64,000 nt of DNA from Nostoc sp. S13. Its GTDB lineage: Bacteria > Cyanobacteriota > Cyanobacteriia > Cyanobacteriales > Nostocaceae. How positions within the stretch are numbered: the first letter of the stretch is position 1; every line of letters begins with the position of its first letter. Location of the stretch: the NCBI RefSeq assembly GCF_029379315.1, contig NZ_JAQYWQ010000013.1, positions 1 through 64,000 on the forward strand. The letters are read 5' to 3'. The notes beneath the pieces are model-generated. The model was not told the DNA's origin and made no database searches. It saw nothing but the letters and a program-made list of their open reading frames with translations. This document shows positions 50,700 to 61,154 of this stretch, one piece after another. The translations under genes were made by a program, and so were the position numbers.

Positions 50700-51635
50700 A
50701 TGAGTGACGAAGATCAGTATGATGTCTTCCTTTGCCACAATAGCAAAGACAAGCCTGAAGTTATAGAAATTGCTCATGAATTAACAAGACAAGGAATTAA
50801 ACCTTGGCTAGATAAGTGGGCACTTCGTCCTGGTTTAGCATGGCAGTCTTTACTAGAGGAACAAATAGAAAATATTAAATCAGCAGCAGTTTTTGTAGGT
50901 AGCAGTGGACTTGGCCCCTGGCAAAGTACAGAGATGAGAGCTTTTTTAAACGAATTTGTAGAGAGAGGCTGTCCCGTGATTCCCGTTTTGCTTAGGAATA
51001 CACCACAGCAGCCTAAACTCCCAATTTTTCTTAGGGGTCATACGTGGGTTGACTTTCGGACAGATACTGAGGCTATGGAGAACTTAATTTGGGGTATTAC
51101 TGGAAAACCGCCAGAGCGAAAACCAAAGCTACAGCCAGTAATTCAAGCCGACGACCTCAGTTCTGAGAAGGGAGTAAACTACACGCGATTGCGAGATTTA
51201 CTAGCAGCAGACAAGTGGAAAGAAGCGAATGAGGAAACTTTAGCTGTCATGCTCAAGGCATCTAGCAGGGAAAAGGAAGGCTGGTTTGATTACGAATCCA
51301 TCAATAATTTTCCCTGTACTGACTTACGCACCATTGACGAACTATGGGTAAAATATAGTGATGGGCGCTTTGGCTTCAGTATTCAGAAGAAAATATATTT
51401 AAGCGTTGGTGGGAAGGCTGACGGGAGAGGTGAATATGATGATGAAGTCTGGGACAAATTTTGCGATCGCGTAGGATGGAAAGTGAAAGGAAACTGGATG
51501 AAAGATAGTAGCGATGTAGCTTTTAACACTTCAGCACCAGAGGGACACCTCCCGTGGTTATGTGGTGTGAGAGGTTTTTTGATTATAAGGGGTACTTCTT
51601 TTCTCGCATTAAGACTTGTGAAGTGTAACATATAA
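50700..51635 (+). CDS. TIR domain-GUN4 domain fusion protein
   Basis: TIR: DVFLCHNSKDKPEVIEIAHELTRQGIKPWLDKWALRPG...SSGLGPWQSTEMRAFL (putative catalytic Glu78). GUN4: LRDLLAADKWKEANEETLAVMLKASSREKEGWFDYESINNFPCTDLRTIDELWVKYSDGRFGFSIQKKIY...WDKFCDRVGWKV...FNTSAPEGHLP. Confidence 0.92.
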   Translation: MSDEDQYDVFLCHNSKDKPEVIEIAHELTRQGIKPWLDKWALRPGLAWQSLLEEQIENIKSAAVFVGSSGLGPWQSTEMRAFLNEFVERGCPVIPVLLRNTPQQPKLPIFLRGHTWVDFRTDTEAMENLIWGITGKPPERKPKLQPVIQADDLSSEKGVNYTRLRDLLAADKWKEANEETLAVMLKASSREKEGWFDYESINNFPCTDLRTIDELWVKYSDGRFGFSIQKKIYLSVGGKADGRGEYDDEVWDKFCDRVGWKVKGNWMKDSSDVAFNTSAPEGHLPWLCGVRGFLIIRGTSFLALRLVKCNI

Positions 51636-51687
51636 GCACTTCAGACTTTTATAAATATTTGTAACAGAGTTGTTTTCTACGAGTTAA

Positions 51688-52455
51688 TCAACATTTCAGA
51701 GATCCGATACCTGGCACTGGCGGCTGATAGCAATTTGCTTGAATAAACTTTTCTGCTACCTCCTGCACCTCAGTACTTTCTGACACCCTCTGCTTATCCC
51801 AAGGCAAGCTCAACTGTCCCGGTGACTTTTTCGACTTAACTTTAATCTTCATTCCCGCTAACAGGCGACTCCCCCAGTGGTTTCTTTTCTCTGGCTTTGG
51901 CTGTGGTCGATATTTCTTGCAAAATCCTCGGTATCTAGCAGCGCATTCATCCAAAGTTCTTCCCAATTGCAAAAATGCCGGATGCCATTGAGTGATACCA
52001 TCGTTACTCAATCTGTCATGAATGCCATAGTTGCTGAAATCATAGAAAAATCCTTGCTGCACTCCTGCCGCTTTAGGGTTAGCGTGGATATATCGCAGAG
52101 TATTTAATGCTCTTTTTGTGTCTGTGTTAGCAAAACCCGTACTGTAATATCGTTTTTCCCAAAAGTGTCCGGTACGGTTAAGCATTCGGTTAAAGCACAT
52201 GGCAGTGTACCAGTTTAGCCAGTGCATAATTTTGGGTAGTTCTTCTGGCTGTTTTGGTTCCACTAGGTAATGGACATGATTGCTCATAATGCAAAGGGCA
52301 TAGAGTTTAAACCCATATTTATCCTTTGCTTTCTTAATGGCCTAGAGAAACACCTCCCGACACTCTAGGCGAGTGAGGCGAAATTCGCGGTTATTACAAC
52401 GAGTGGTGATGTGATAGCAAAATCCAGGTTGAAAATTTCGGGGTAAGCGAGTCAT
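51688..52455 (-). pseudogene. REP-associated tyrosine transposase (RAYT, Y1/IS200-like) with an in-frame amber
   Basis: MTRLPRNFQPGFCYHITTRCNNREFRLTRLECREVFL* (TAG at 52342-52344), same frame continues AIKKAKDKYGFKLYALCIMSNHVHYLVEPKQPEELPKIMHWLNWYTAMCFN...RYIHANPKAAG. Confidence 0.88.
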
Positions 52456-52717
52456 AAAGCAATATAGTTCAGATAAGACCAAAACACTTGTAGAGACGGC
52501 GATTTATCGCGTCTGTGAACCGTATTTAGTCATAAACAATTCGTAATTAAAAGTTTTTCAATTTAAAATCCCCCCATATCTTTTGTAGATGCAGGGGGAG
52601 TATTGACAATTCAAAATTCAAAATGACGCTTGCAGACTCGCTAACACTCCGCTAACAAAATTCAAAATTGTTTCAGATGGGGATTTAAACGCTTTGTGCA
52701 AGCAGCCCACTTCAAAA

Positions 52718-53620
52718 CTATTCAGAAGCTTTGTTATTAGCTCTATTAGCACGCGCCTCAGCCGAAGCCATCACCTCATCAAAATTCTCCAGCACTTCGC
52801 CAGGGAAGTTTTCCAAAACTCTAGTAGAAAGAGCAACCCGCCCTTTACCCTCATCCAAGTCAATAATTACAGCTTTAAGTGGCTGACCAACTTTAAACAC
52901 CTTTTCTAAAGACTCAATGAATTTTTGGCTTACCTGCTTGATATGAAGCAAAGCCCCCATACCATTTAAATCGACAAACACACCAAAAGGTTTGATGCCA
53001 GTAACTTTACCTTCCACTAGTTGACCTAGTTCTAATAAGCTGAAATTGCTAGAACGAGTTGCTAAACGCTGGGAAAGGATGAGTTTATTGGTGTTACGAT
53101 TAATTTCCAAAAAGCCCACAGTCAGATTTTGACCTTTGAGTGCTTCTAAATTATCACGCTCGGCCAGGTGCGATCGCGGAATAAATCCCCGCAAAGAGAG
53201 AATATCGACGGTGACACCACCTTTATTCACACCCATAACCCGTACTTGCACAGTCTGAGCATTTTCCTGCATTTCGGCCAGTCGTTCCCAGATGTGCTGA
53301 ATTTCCAACTGCTTTCGAGAAAGGGTGACTTGACCTTCTGCATCCTGATCTCGGATAATCAAAAACTCCAGTTCCTCTTGTAATGGCAGCACCTCCGATA
53401 AATCGGTAACAGCTCTCAAAGAAGCCTCATCGCGCGGCACAAAAGCTGACGACTTGCCACCAATATCGACATAGGCTCCATCGTGATCAAGTTGGAACAC
53501 TTTGCCATGCACAACCTGTCCCTTTTGAAACTGGTAGTCGTGTTTTTCTAGTGCTTTGGCAAAATCATCCATCGTAAACGACGAATTGGCTGTTTGAGAA
53601 AGTTTCGATTCGGAATTCAT
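52718..53620 (-). CDS. S1 RNA-binding domain protein (30S ribosomal protein S1-like)
   Basis: Three S1 repeats: GQVVHGKVFQLDHDGAYVDIGGKSSAFVP, VRVMGVNKGGVTVDILSLRGFIP, GQLVEGKVTGIKPFGVFVDLNGMGALLHI. Confidence 0.9.
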   Translation of the reverse strand: MNSESKLSQTANSSFTMDDFAKALEKHDYQFQKGQVVHGKVFQLDHDGAYVDIGGKSSAFVPRDEASLRAVTDLSEVLPLQEELEFLIIRDQDAEGQVTLSRKQLEIQHIWERLAEMQENAQTVQVRVMGVNKGGVTVDILSLRGFIPRSHLAERDNLEALKGQNLTVGFLEINRNTNKLILSQRLATRSSNFSLLELGQLVEGKVTGIKPFGVFVDLNGMGALLHIKQVSQKFIESLEKVFKVGQPLKAVIIDLDEGKGRVALSTRVLENFPGEVLENFDEVMASAEARANRANNKASE

Positions 53621-53708
53621 GACTTTTGAAGATTAATTGTTATTTGATAGGTGCAACTGGAGTTTAGATTGTCATTTGTCATTTGTCCTTTGTCTGTAGT
53701 TACGCGAT

Positions 53709-53814
53709 ATGCAACTTAATGTTCTGACCTCACTTCCATTCCTCTCTTCTTTTAGGAGAAAGGTTTTAAATTTTTCCCTTTCTCTAATGGGGAAGGGGGC
53801 TGAGGGGTTAGGTT
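53709..53814 (-). repeat. REP-like double-hairpin repeat
   Basis: GACCTCACTTCCATTCCTCTCTTCTTTTAGGAGAAAGG...GGGGAAGGGGGCTGAGGGGTTAGGTT. Confidence 0.75.
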
Positions 53815-53882
53815 TGAGTAAAAGTTGTACACGGCGTTGTGATTATTACTAATGACAAATAACAAACTTGGCTGCATAAACT

Positions 53883-54623
53883 TTAGTTCGGTTGACTAAA
53901 GAGTTGTTTTACTTGCTCCCAAGCATCGGCAGCAGCTTTAGGATTATAACTGCCACGATGGTCACAGAAAAATCCGTGGTCAGCTCCATCGTAGCGAAAC
54001 ACGCGATGAGGAATTTTATATTTTTCTAACTCTCCTTCAATCTCATCTACTTGTTCGGCTGGGATGCTAGTATCTTCTCTACCAAAAAAGGCATAGAGAC
54101 TACCTGTTATTTCTTTGGTGCGGCTGACAGTTGGAGCGCCACCTCCTGGTGTGCGGGTGGTAATTCCAGCACCGTAGAAGGAAGCCGTAGCTTTAATATC
54201 TGGTAAGGTGGCTGCAAGATATGCGACATGACCACCAAAGCAGAAGCCAATACAGCCAAAACCATCTTTTTTCACTTGAGGCAGATTTTTGAGGTAGTCA
54301 ATTGCTAATTGAATATCGCTCAATAACTCTGAGGCTTGAGTTTGCATGGCGTAGCTTCTGCCCGTTTCAATATCTTCGGGTGTGTATCCAGTTTCAAAAC
54401 CAGGAGCAATACGTTGAAAAAGTGCAGGTGCGATCGCTACATACCCAAGTTTGGCAATTCGTTCTGTAACTTCCCGAATGTGAATGTTGACACCAAAAAT
54501 CTCCTGTAATACCACGACTCCAGGGTAAGATCCAGACTCTTTTGGCTCTGCCAGATAAGCAGAGACTTGAATGTTATCTTGCAAAAGATTAACCGTTGTG
54601 GTAATTAATGCTTGCTCTGTCAT
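53883..54623 (-). CDS. Dienelactone hydrolase family protein
   Basis: GVVVLQEIFGVNIHIREVTERIAKLGYVAIAPALF; GCIGFCFGGHVAYLAA (nucleophile Cys); DHGF. Confidence 0.92.
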   Translation of the reverse strand: MTEQALITTTVNLLQDNIQVSAYLAEPKESGSYPGVVVLQEIFGVNIHIREVTERIAKLGYVAIAPALFQRIAPGFETGYTPEDIETGRSYAMQTQASELLSDIQLAIDYLKNLPQVKKDGFGCIGFCFGGHVAYLAATLPDIKATASFYGAGITTRTPGGGAPTVSRTKEITGSLYAFFGREDTSIPAEQVDEIEGELEKYKIPHRVFRYDGADHGFFCDHRGSYNPKAAADAWEQVKQLFSQPN

Positions 54624-54959
54624 AATAATTTTTACCAGTGCTATGTGATTAGGCTTGTGTTTATTTGATATAACTATGCCAGTATGTCCAGATTATTTCC
54701 AATTAAATTATCAATTACCAATAATGAACGCATTAGAAATTTCTCCCCGAAAAACTTTATATGTAAATAGAATATTTGATATGTAGCAAATGCAGCTGGA
54801 CACCAAAAGAGTGCTGAGTTAAAAGTGCTGGTAGCGGATAGCTAGGGTTTAGCCCGTGCTGAGTAGTAAAGCAACACTTAATACTCCCCATAACCCTTTA
54901 TCCCCAGAGGGGGCACCAAGTTCTCCACTCCAAAATTCAGCACATATTATTCACGAGGT

Positions 54960-55949
54960 TTGCTGATGATTCAATTTCGTATTCAGCCAGACAGCGAAAT
55001 TCCCGCATCAACCCAGCTGTTTAATCAAATCCGCTTTGCGATCGCTTCCCGGCAATATCCCCCTGCTTACAAATTGCCAAGTACACGGGCGCTAGCAATG
55101 CAAACTGGATTACACCGTAATACCATTAGCAAAGTTTACCGTCAACTGGAGGAAGACGGATTTGTTGAAAGTATGGCTGGTTCAGGAATTTATGTTCGTC
55201 CCCAAGGTCATGAGGGCGGTAGCAGGCTGCAATCACCAATTCTCAAACAAAATCCTGATGCATATCAAGTTGTCCAGAAAGCACTTGATGATCTGCTCTC
55301 TCAAGGATGTTCACTCAATCAAGCCAGAGAGCTATTTTTAGCGGAAATTGACTGGCGCTTGCGTTGTAGTGCGCGGGTACTGGTTGCAGTCCCATCTTAT
55401 GACATGGGTGCTGGTGAGTTGATGGTGTATGAATTAGAACGATCTTTGAAAATCCCAGTCCAGTTGGTAGCAATGGAAGAATTAACAGCTGTCCTAGATA
55501 AAACTACCTCTGCGACAGTAGTCACAAGTCGGTATTTTATCAGTAATGTGGAAGCGATCGCAGCTCCGAAAGCTGCACGGGTAATTCCTTTAGATATCTA
55601 CGACTACAGCAAAGAACTCAACCTATTAAAAACCCTACCAAAAGAAAACTGTGTAGGCATAGTTAGCCTCAGTTCTGGGATTGCACGAGCCGCAGAAGTA
55701 ATCCTCCACGGTCTGCGAGGGGATGAACTACTAGTGATGACTTCGCAACCAAAAGATGCTTATAAACTTCAAGCAATGGTTAAACGGGCTGAGGTAATCA
55801 TAACCGATCAAGCCAGTTTTACCGCAGTGCAAGCAGCCGTGCAAGCATTTGATGAAGATATTATTCGGCGCCCAAAGCTAATTAAGGTTGAGAACTATAT
55901 CGGCACTAACTCAATTAACTTGCTAAAACGAGAACTAGGTTTGAGTTAA
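54960..55949 (+). CDS. GntR family transcriptional regulator
   Basis: N-terminal wHTH: PASTQLFNQIRFAIASRQYPPAYKLPSTRALAMQTGLHRNTISKVYRQLEEDGFVES. Confidence 0.9.
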   Translation: MLMIQFRIQPDSEIPASTQLFNQIRFAIASRQYPPAYKLPSTRALAMQTGLHRNTISKVYRQLEEDGFVESMAGSGIYVRPQGHEGGSRLQSPILKQNPDAYQVVQKALDDLLSQGCSLNQARELFLAEIDWRLRCSARVLVAVPSYDMGAGELMVYELERSLKIPVQLVAMEELTAVLDKTTSATVVTSRYFISNVEAIAAPKAARVIPLDIYDYSKELNLLKTLPKENCVGIVSLSSGIARAAEVILHGLRGDELLVMTSQPKDAYKLQAMVKRAEVIITDQASFTAVQAAVQAFDEDIIRRPKLIKVENYIGTNSINLLKRELGLS

Positions 55950-56094
55950 TCCAAAGGTACTGAAGAGAGGTAAGAATGTCATAGGCGCACACACCTAGCA
56001 AATAACTCAGGATTATGATTGTCCAAATGGAACACTACGTTGGTTTGCTGGAAGCAATCAAGTAGATGTATATCTGAAACTGTTGAGAGGCGAT

Positions 56095-56682
56095 ATGAGC
56101 ATTCCACTTCTGGACTATCCCATACAAGAGAAATTAGTGACCGTCGCAGATGTTTCTTGGGAGGAATTCAAAGGTATTCAGGCACAGTTAAAGGAGAACC
56201 GCAATGTCCGACTCTCTTATTTGTCAGGAATATTAGAAATTATGTCGCCCATTGGAGATAAACATGAGTACGTAAAAACAACTCTCGGCTACTTACTAGA
56301 AGCTTACATGAGAGAGTTGGGAATCCGGTTCTATGGTCGTGGTGGTTTTACTTTGGAAGAACCTGGATATGCTTCTGGTACACCAGATGAATCTTACTGT
56401 ATTGGTAGCAATAAAGAAACGCCAGACATTGTTATTGAAGTTATTGTTACTAGTGGCACTATTAACCGTAAGGAATTATACAAACCCAAGAAAGTGCCTG
56501 AAGTTTGGTTCTGGAAATCTAACCAGATAAAGATATTCCGTTTAAATGCGGCTGGCGAGTATGAAGAAGTAAACCGTAGTAGTTTCTTCCCGAATTTAGA
56601 CACGGCTTTGTTACTGCAATATATCGGGCATCCTGACCAATACGACGCTGTTGCCGAATTTGTACAGGCGATCGGAAAATAA
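56095..56682 (+). CDS. Uma2 family endonuclease (DUF820)
   Basis: VRLSYLSGILEIMSPIGDKHEYVK, TPDIVIEVIVTSGTINRKELYKPKKVPEVWFWKSNQIKIF. Confidence 0.9.
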   Translation: MSIPLLDYPIQEKLVTVADVSWEEFKGIQAQLKENRNVRLSYLSGILEIMSPIGDKHEYVKTTLGYLLEAYMRELGIRFYGRGGFTLEEPGYASGTPDESYCIGSNKETPDIVIEVIVTSGTINRKELYKPKKVPEVWFWKSNQIKIFRLNAAGEYEEVNRSSFFPNLDTALLLQYIGHPDQYDAVAEFVQAIGK

Positions 56683-56996
56683 CATTTTGGGATATTAAGT
56701 TGTCATCAGTAGAGGATTAAAGTGCAAACTCAGTTCCGTCAGGTTACTCTACTGAAGCCTGGAATCCCACCATAAATGGGTTTCAGAACGAATCGCACCA
56801 CGTATTTCGGTACGATGTCCAATTGTGTAAATTTTTTAAAGCTCATCAATTAACTGGCAACTAACAGTATATTGTAAAGTTTATCAAGGCTTTCTAATAC
56901 CGTATAAACACCAAAATAGTTAAATGCAGAATTCTACAATAATACCTTGATCAGCTACTTTTATTCTTGTTTTAAAAGGTTTTAACTATACTCAAG

Positions 56997-57290
56997 ATTA
57001 AAAGATCAACTGGTTTATATATTACTAGTTTTGTAATAGTTATAACACTCTTCTTTGGCTTTTTTTCAACGCAATTCGTTGCTCAAGTTCAATTCTCCGC
57101 ACCTAAAATAGAAACACCCGATTGTGTTACAGACGGACTTACCCAGGGTGTTATCGGCTACAGGTTAATTGGTAATACATTTTACTATGTTCGACGATTC
57201 GCAACTGTACTTGATGGTTCTATAGATGACTTTGGTGTGAATGGAGGTTCAGATGCATTAGAATTTTTTTGTCTCACCGATACTCCTTAA
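56997..57290 (+). other. Secreted small-protein frame with ATT in the start position
   Basis: (I)KRSTGLYITSFVIVITLFFGFFSTQFVAQVQFSAPKIETPDCVTDGLTQGVIGYRLIGNTFYYVRRFATVLDGSIDDFGVNGGSDALEFFCLTDTP*; no ATG/GTG/TTG before the signal-like segment. Confidence 0.45.
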
Positions 57291-57420
57291 ACAAGCTTGG
57301 GTAAGAGTGCTATTTGTTTATCTGGAGAGAATTGTCCCTGGAGATAAATACTGTAACTAGCATTGCACCTCGACCTTTTTAAACCTGCAATGACATTTTT
57401 CGATATGGCTAAATAACAAT

Positions 57421-57556
57421 TCTTTGCGACGGCAGTTGCTTTTCTTAAGGGAGACGTTGCACGTAGCTTGCTTAAGAGCAGGGGTACAAGTCGGGAAACC
57501 GCATCGCCCTTGGCATCCCCCCTTGGGAGAAGGGCACACTGCCTCGCCTTTGCGTG
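57421..57556. repeat. Dispersed repeat related to the interior of 11132-11560
   Basis: CTTTGCGACGGCAGTTGCTTTTCTTAAGGGAGACG...GCCTCGCCTTTGCG; compare ~11239-11367. Confidence 0.6.
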
Positions 57557-57598
57557 AGGCTAATTCATACTTTCAATCAGTAACACCTGAAAAATAAG

Positions 57599-58519
57599 TT
57601 AACTCCCTTGAGGTTCTGGTGTGGTAATCTGCAAAAACTCTTGTACCCGTTGCAGGTAAGTTGGAGCATCTTCCAACATCGGGAAATGCGCTGTACCGGG
57701 AATCATCGCAAATTCAACTTTGTCACTCAGTGCGGCTGCTTGACTCCCCATCTCGGCTGGAATAATTTTGTCATACTCCCCTGCCACTAGCAAAGTCGGC
57801 ACAGTCAGCTTGGCAAACTCTTGCGGCATCAATTCAGCTTGAGCCTTACTGACTGAAGTAAAAATTGTCCCTAAAGCCGCATCGTAATCTGCTTCGAGAA
57901 AATCTTGCAAAAAAGCTTGACGCTCAGAATCTGGTATGGAACTATGCAAAAATCTGGCCATAAACATCCGGTCAACAAATGGGATTTTGCTTAACCACTT
58001 GGGACGGAATTTTACTACATAGCCACCAAATTTATGAAAGGCACTAAAGGATTTTTCGTCGTACTCAAAAATGCCGCTACAGGTTAAAATTCCTCGTTCC
58101 ACTCGTTGCGAGTAGCGGTTAAAAAATAAAGTAGCAACAGATGCCCCCATTGAGTGAGCATGGATATACACACGCTGAATATGTAACCCATCTAGCAAAG
58201 CTGCCAAATCATCAGCGTATTCCTCTAATTCATAGGTTAATTCTCTGATTGCCTCTGATTCTTGCTGTGGGGACTCTGACTCAGCAACAGATTCACTTGC
58301 TTGGGCTATAGTTGCCTTACCACGAGAACGGCCAAATCCCCGCAAATCATAGAGTAAACAATCAAATTGCTCTGATAAAACATCAGCCGTATTTTGCCAA
58401 TATCTAGCCGAACCAGCCCAACCGTGCATGAAAATCATCACTGGTTTTACCAAGGAACCAGATGGTTTTTTCACCCATTCGTAGTAATGCTCAACCCCAC
58501 GAACATTAATATAAGGCAT
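57599..58519 (-). CDS. Alpha/beta hydrolase
   Basis: MIFMHGWAGSARYWQ; HAHSMGASVATLFFNRY (GxSxG-type); GTAHFPMLEDA. Confidence 0.9.
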   Translation of the reverse strand: MPYINVRGVEHYYEWVKKPSGSLVKPVMIFMHGWAGSARYWQNTADVLSEQFDCLLYDLRGFGRSRGKATIAQASESVAESESPQQESEAIRELTYELEEYADDLAALLDGLHIQRVYIHAHSMGASVATLFFNRYSQRVERGILTCSGIFEYDEKSFSAFHKFGGYVVKFRPKWLSKIPFVDRMFMARFLHSSIPDSERQAFLQDFLEADYDAALGTIFTSVSKAQAELMPQEFAKLTVPTLLVAGEYDKIIPAEMGSQAAALSDKVEFAMIPGTAHFPMLEDAPTYLQRVQEFLQITTPEPQGS

Positions 58520-58543
58520 TTTTCATTTGTCCTTTGTCCTCTG

Positions 58544-58639
58544 TTACAAAGTTCTGATGCCTGCGGCGGGCTGTGCCAACGGATAGCGCAGCGTTAGCGA
58601 GTCCGCGAGCGTCGGAAACCTCCGCCCAGACTTTGCGCT
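58544..58639. repeat. ~95-bp dispersed repeat, family G, second copy
   Basis: Near-identical to 21149-21248. Confidence 0.85.
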
Positions 58640-58729
58640 TTGTCAGTTGTCATTAGTCACTTGTTCTTAGTATATGGTTATTATTCCTTAGTTTTTGACA
58701 AATGACCAATGACTAATGACTAATGACTC

Positions 58730-60070
58730 TTAAGCTGATTCTGGCTTTGGAAGTGAAGATGGATGTATTATCAATTCGGCAGTCGATCGCTTCTCGACCA
58801 TCTCCCGTGTTACTGTACAGCGTGTTACATCTTTACGGGACGGTAACTCGTACATTACATCTAGCATCAGTTCTTCGACAATGCCCCGCAACGCTCTTGC
58901 ACCAGTTTTACGGCGGTAGGCTTCTTGAGCGATCGCTCGCAAAGCATCAGGTTTAAAATCTAACTGGACATTATCCATCTTCAGCAGCTTTTGGTACTGC
59001 TTCACTAAGGCGCTGCGTGGTTGAGTGAGAATCGCCATCAGCGCTTCTTCATCTAGCGGATCTACTACTGCTACCATTGGCACGCGCCCAATAAATTCTG
59101 GAATCATGCCAAATTTTACTAAATCATCCGGTTCTAGATGGCGGAGAGTGTGTGCTGCTCGTTTCTCCTTCGATTGGCCTTCTCCCGGTTGCACAAAGCC
59201 TATTGCTTTTTTGCCAACTCTCTGATCTACAACCTTTTCTAAGCCCACGAAGGCACCACCACAGACAAACAAAATATTACTGGTATCAATCTGGATGCAG
59301 TCTTGATAGGGATGTTTGCGCCCTCCTTGGGGTGGTACATTGGCGATCGTTCCCTCTAACATTTTCAGCAAAGCTTGCTGCACGCCTTCGCCGGAAACAT
59401 CGCGGGTAATTGACGGGTTCTCGCTCTTACGAGCAATTTTGTCAATTTCGTCAATGTAAATAATTCCCCGTTGCGCTTCCTCTATATCCAAATCTGCCAC
59501 CTGCAACAGTCGCAGCAAGATATTTTCCACATCTTCTCCCACATACCCGGCTTCCGTCAGCGTCGTGGCATCGGCGACGGCAAAGGGTACATCCAAGATT
59601 TTTGCTAGGGTTTGCGCTAAAAGAGTTTTACCGCAACCAGTCGGGCCAATTAACAAAATGTTGGACTTTTGCAGTTCTATCGCATCATCCGCCCCAGCTT
59701 TGCCACTGGCTTTAGACTGAACGACCGCCAGCCGCTTGTAGTGATTGTAAACAGCTACTGACAGCACTTTTTTCGCTTCGTCTTGACCAATGACGTGTTC
59801 GTCTAGATACTTCTTAATCTCTCTGGGCTTAGGTATCTGATTAAACGAAATACTAGAAGAGTGGGTACGCCGTTTTTGAGGTGGTTCTGCTCTCGGTGCT
59901 GGTTGTGCTGCCGCACCATTAGTATCGAGTAACTCCTCGTCTAGTATTTCATTACACAAGTCAACGCATTCATCGCAGATGTAGACTCCCGGCCCCGCGA
60001 TTAATTTACGCACCTGCTCTTGAGACTTGCCACAAAATGAACACTTTAAATGGGAGTCGTACTTAGACAT
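58730..60070 (-). CDS. clpX: ATP-dependent Clp protease ATP-binding subunit ClpX
   Basis: N-terminal zinc finger [30 protein letters not shown]; Walker [19 protein letters not shown]. Confidence 0.97.
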   Translation of the reverse strand: MSKYDSHLKCSFCGKSQEQVRKLIAGPGVYICDECVDLCNEILDEELLDTNGAAAQPAPRAEPPQKRRTHSSSISFNQIPKPREIKKYLDEHVIGQDEAKKVLSVAVYNHYKRLAVVQSKASGKAGADDAIELQKSNILLIGPTGCGKTLLAQTLAKILDVPFAVADATTLTEAGYVGEDVENILLRLLQVADLDIEEAQRGIIYIDEIDKIARKSENPSITRDVSGEGVQQALLKMLEGTIANVPPQGGRKHPYQDCIQIDTSNILFVCGGAFVGLEKVVDQRVGKKAIGFVQPGEGQSKEKRAAHTLRHLEPDDLVKFGMIPEFIGRVPMVAVVDPLDEEALMAILTQPRSALVKQYQKLLKMDNVQLDFKPDALRAIAQEAYRRKTGARALRGIVEELMLDVMYELPSRKDVTRCTVTREMVEKRSTAELIIHPSSLPKPESA

Positions 60071-60079
60071 ACCAGCCTC

Positions 60080-60778
60080 TTATTTCAGAATGGTGACGTT
60101 TTCCCCTGCTACGGGAAGATTTTGCCTGGAAATGACCTGATCAATCAAACCGTAGTTTTTCGCCTCTTCTGCGGACATAAAAAAGTCGCGCTCAGTATCT
60201 GCTTCAATTCTTTCTAAGGGTTGACCAGTATGGTGAGCCATTAACTGGTTCAACTTAGCTTTTACGTAAAGAATTTCTCTGGCTTGAATTTCAATGTCAA
60301 TGGCTTGACCTTGAGCGCCACCAAGTGGTTGGTGAATCATAATTCGGGAGTCGGGCAGAGACATCCGCTTACCGGCAGCCCCTGCTGTTAACAGAAACGC
60401 CCCCATGCTCGCGGCTAATCCAAAACAGATGGTAACAACATCAGGGCGAATTTGCTGTATTGTATCATAGATTGCCATCCCTGCGTAGACCGAGCCGCCA
60501 GGAGAATTAACATACAGTTGGATGTCCTTTTCTGAGTCTTCGGCATCCAGGAATAACAACTGAGCCACAATTGAGTTGGCTACGGTATCGTCTATTGGCG
60601 TTCCCAAAAATATAATCCGCTCTCGCAGCAGGCGGGAGTAGATGTCGAAAGCCCTTTCTCCCATGCCAGATTGTTCTATCACCATCGGGACGATGTTGCT
60701 AGGGCTGTTCAACTGGGAGTTAATGTTTATTCGACTTAAGTTGCTGATGGGGTAATTTCCTGACTGCGATAGAAGCAT
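60080..60778 (-). CDS. clpP: ATP-dependent Clp protease proteolytic subunit ClpP
   Basis: [34 protein letters not shown] (Ser), [11 protein letters not shown] (His). Start may be the internal ATG at 60685. Confidence 0.96.
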   Translation of the reverse strand: MLLSQSGNYPISNLSRININSQLNSPSNIVPMVIEQSGMGERAFDIYSRLLRERIIFLGTPIDDTVANSIVAQLLFLDAEDSEKDIQLYVNSPGGSVYAGMAIYDTIQQIRPDVVTICFGLAASMGAFLLTAGAAGKRMSLPDSRIMIHQPLGGAQGQAIDIEIQAREILYVKAKLNQLMAHHTGQPLERIEADTERDFFMSAEEAKNYGLIDQVISRQNLPVAGENVTILK

Positions 60779-61002
60779 ACAAGCTTTCTTTGACGATAAT
60801 TTAGGACAAATGTTTCAGCAGCATGTGCTGCCTTTTCGATGAATGGGATTTTATAAGCTACGTGTTAACTATTATGCCTCATATAATTTCCTCTCGTCTA
60901 ACACAGTACCAAGCTCAGGTGATAGCAGGTGTCACTATTTGCTAAAAATTCATTAATTCTTTAAATATTCTGGCTTCATCCCTGAGTTGTGAGAAGTTAA
61001 GA

Positions 61003-61066
61003 GTCATGGGGCATTGGTTATGGGGCATTGGTTATGGGGCATTGGGCATTGGGCATTGGTTATTTC
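61003..61066. repeat. Heptamer array (GGGGCATTGGTTAT / GGGCATT)n
   Basis: Tandem heptamers downstream of tig, between tig and clpP. Confidence 0.85.
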
Positions 61067-61154
61067 TCTCCCTGCTCGCTCATTTCCCTTAGCTTACCCA
61101 TTTCACCAGTACTTTAACTCAGAACTGGTGAACTCATGGCTGTGGGATTTTTTA

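Noticed and set aside
353-51635. Functional link between chlH (353-4339) and the TIR-GUN4 protein (50700-51635) by co-location
   Set aside because: They are ~46 kb apart with many unrelated genes between; co-occurrence in the window is not evidence of linkage.
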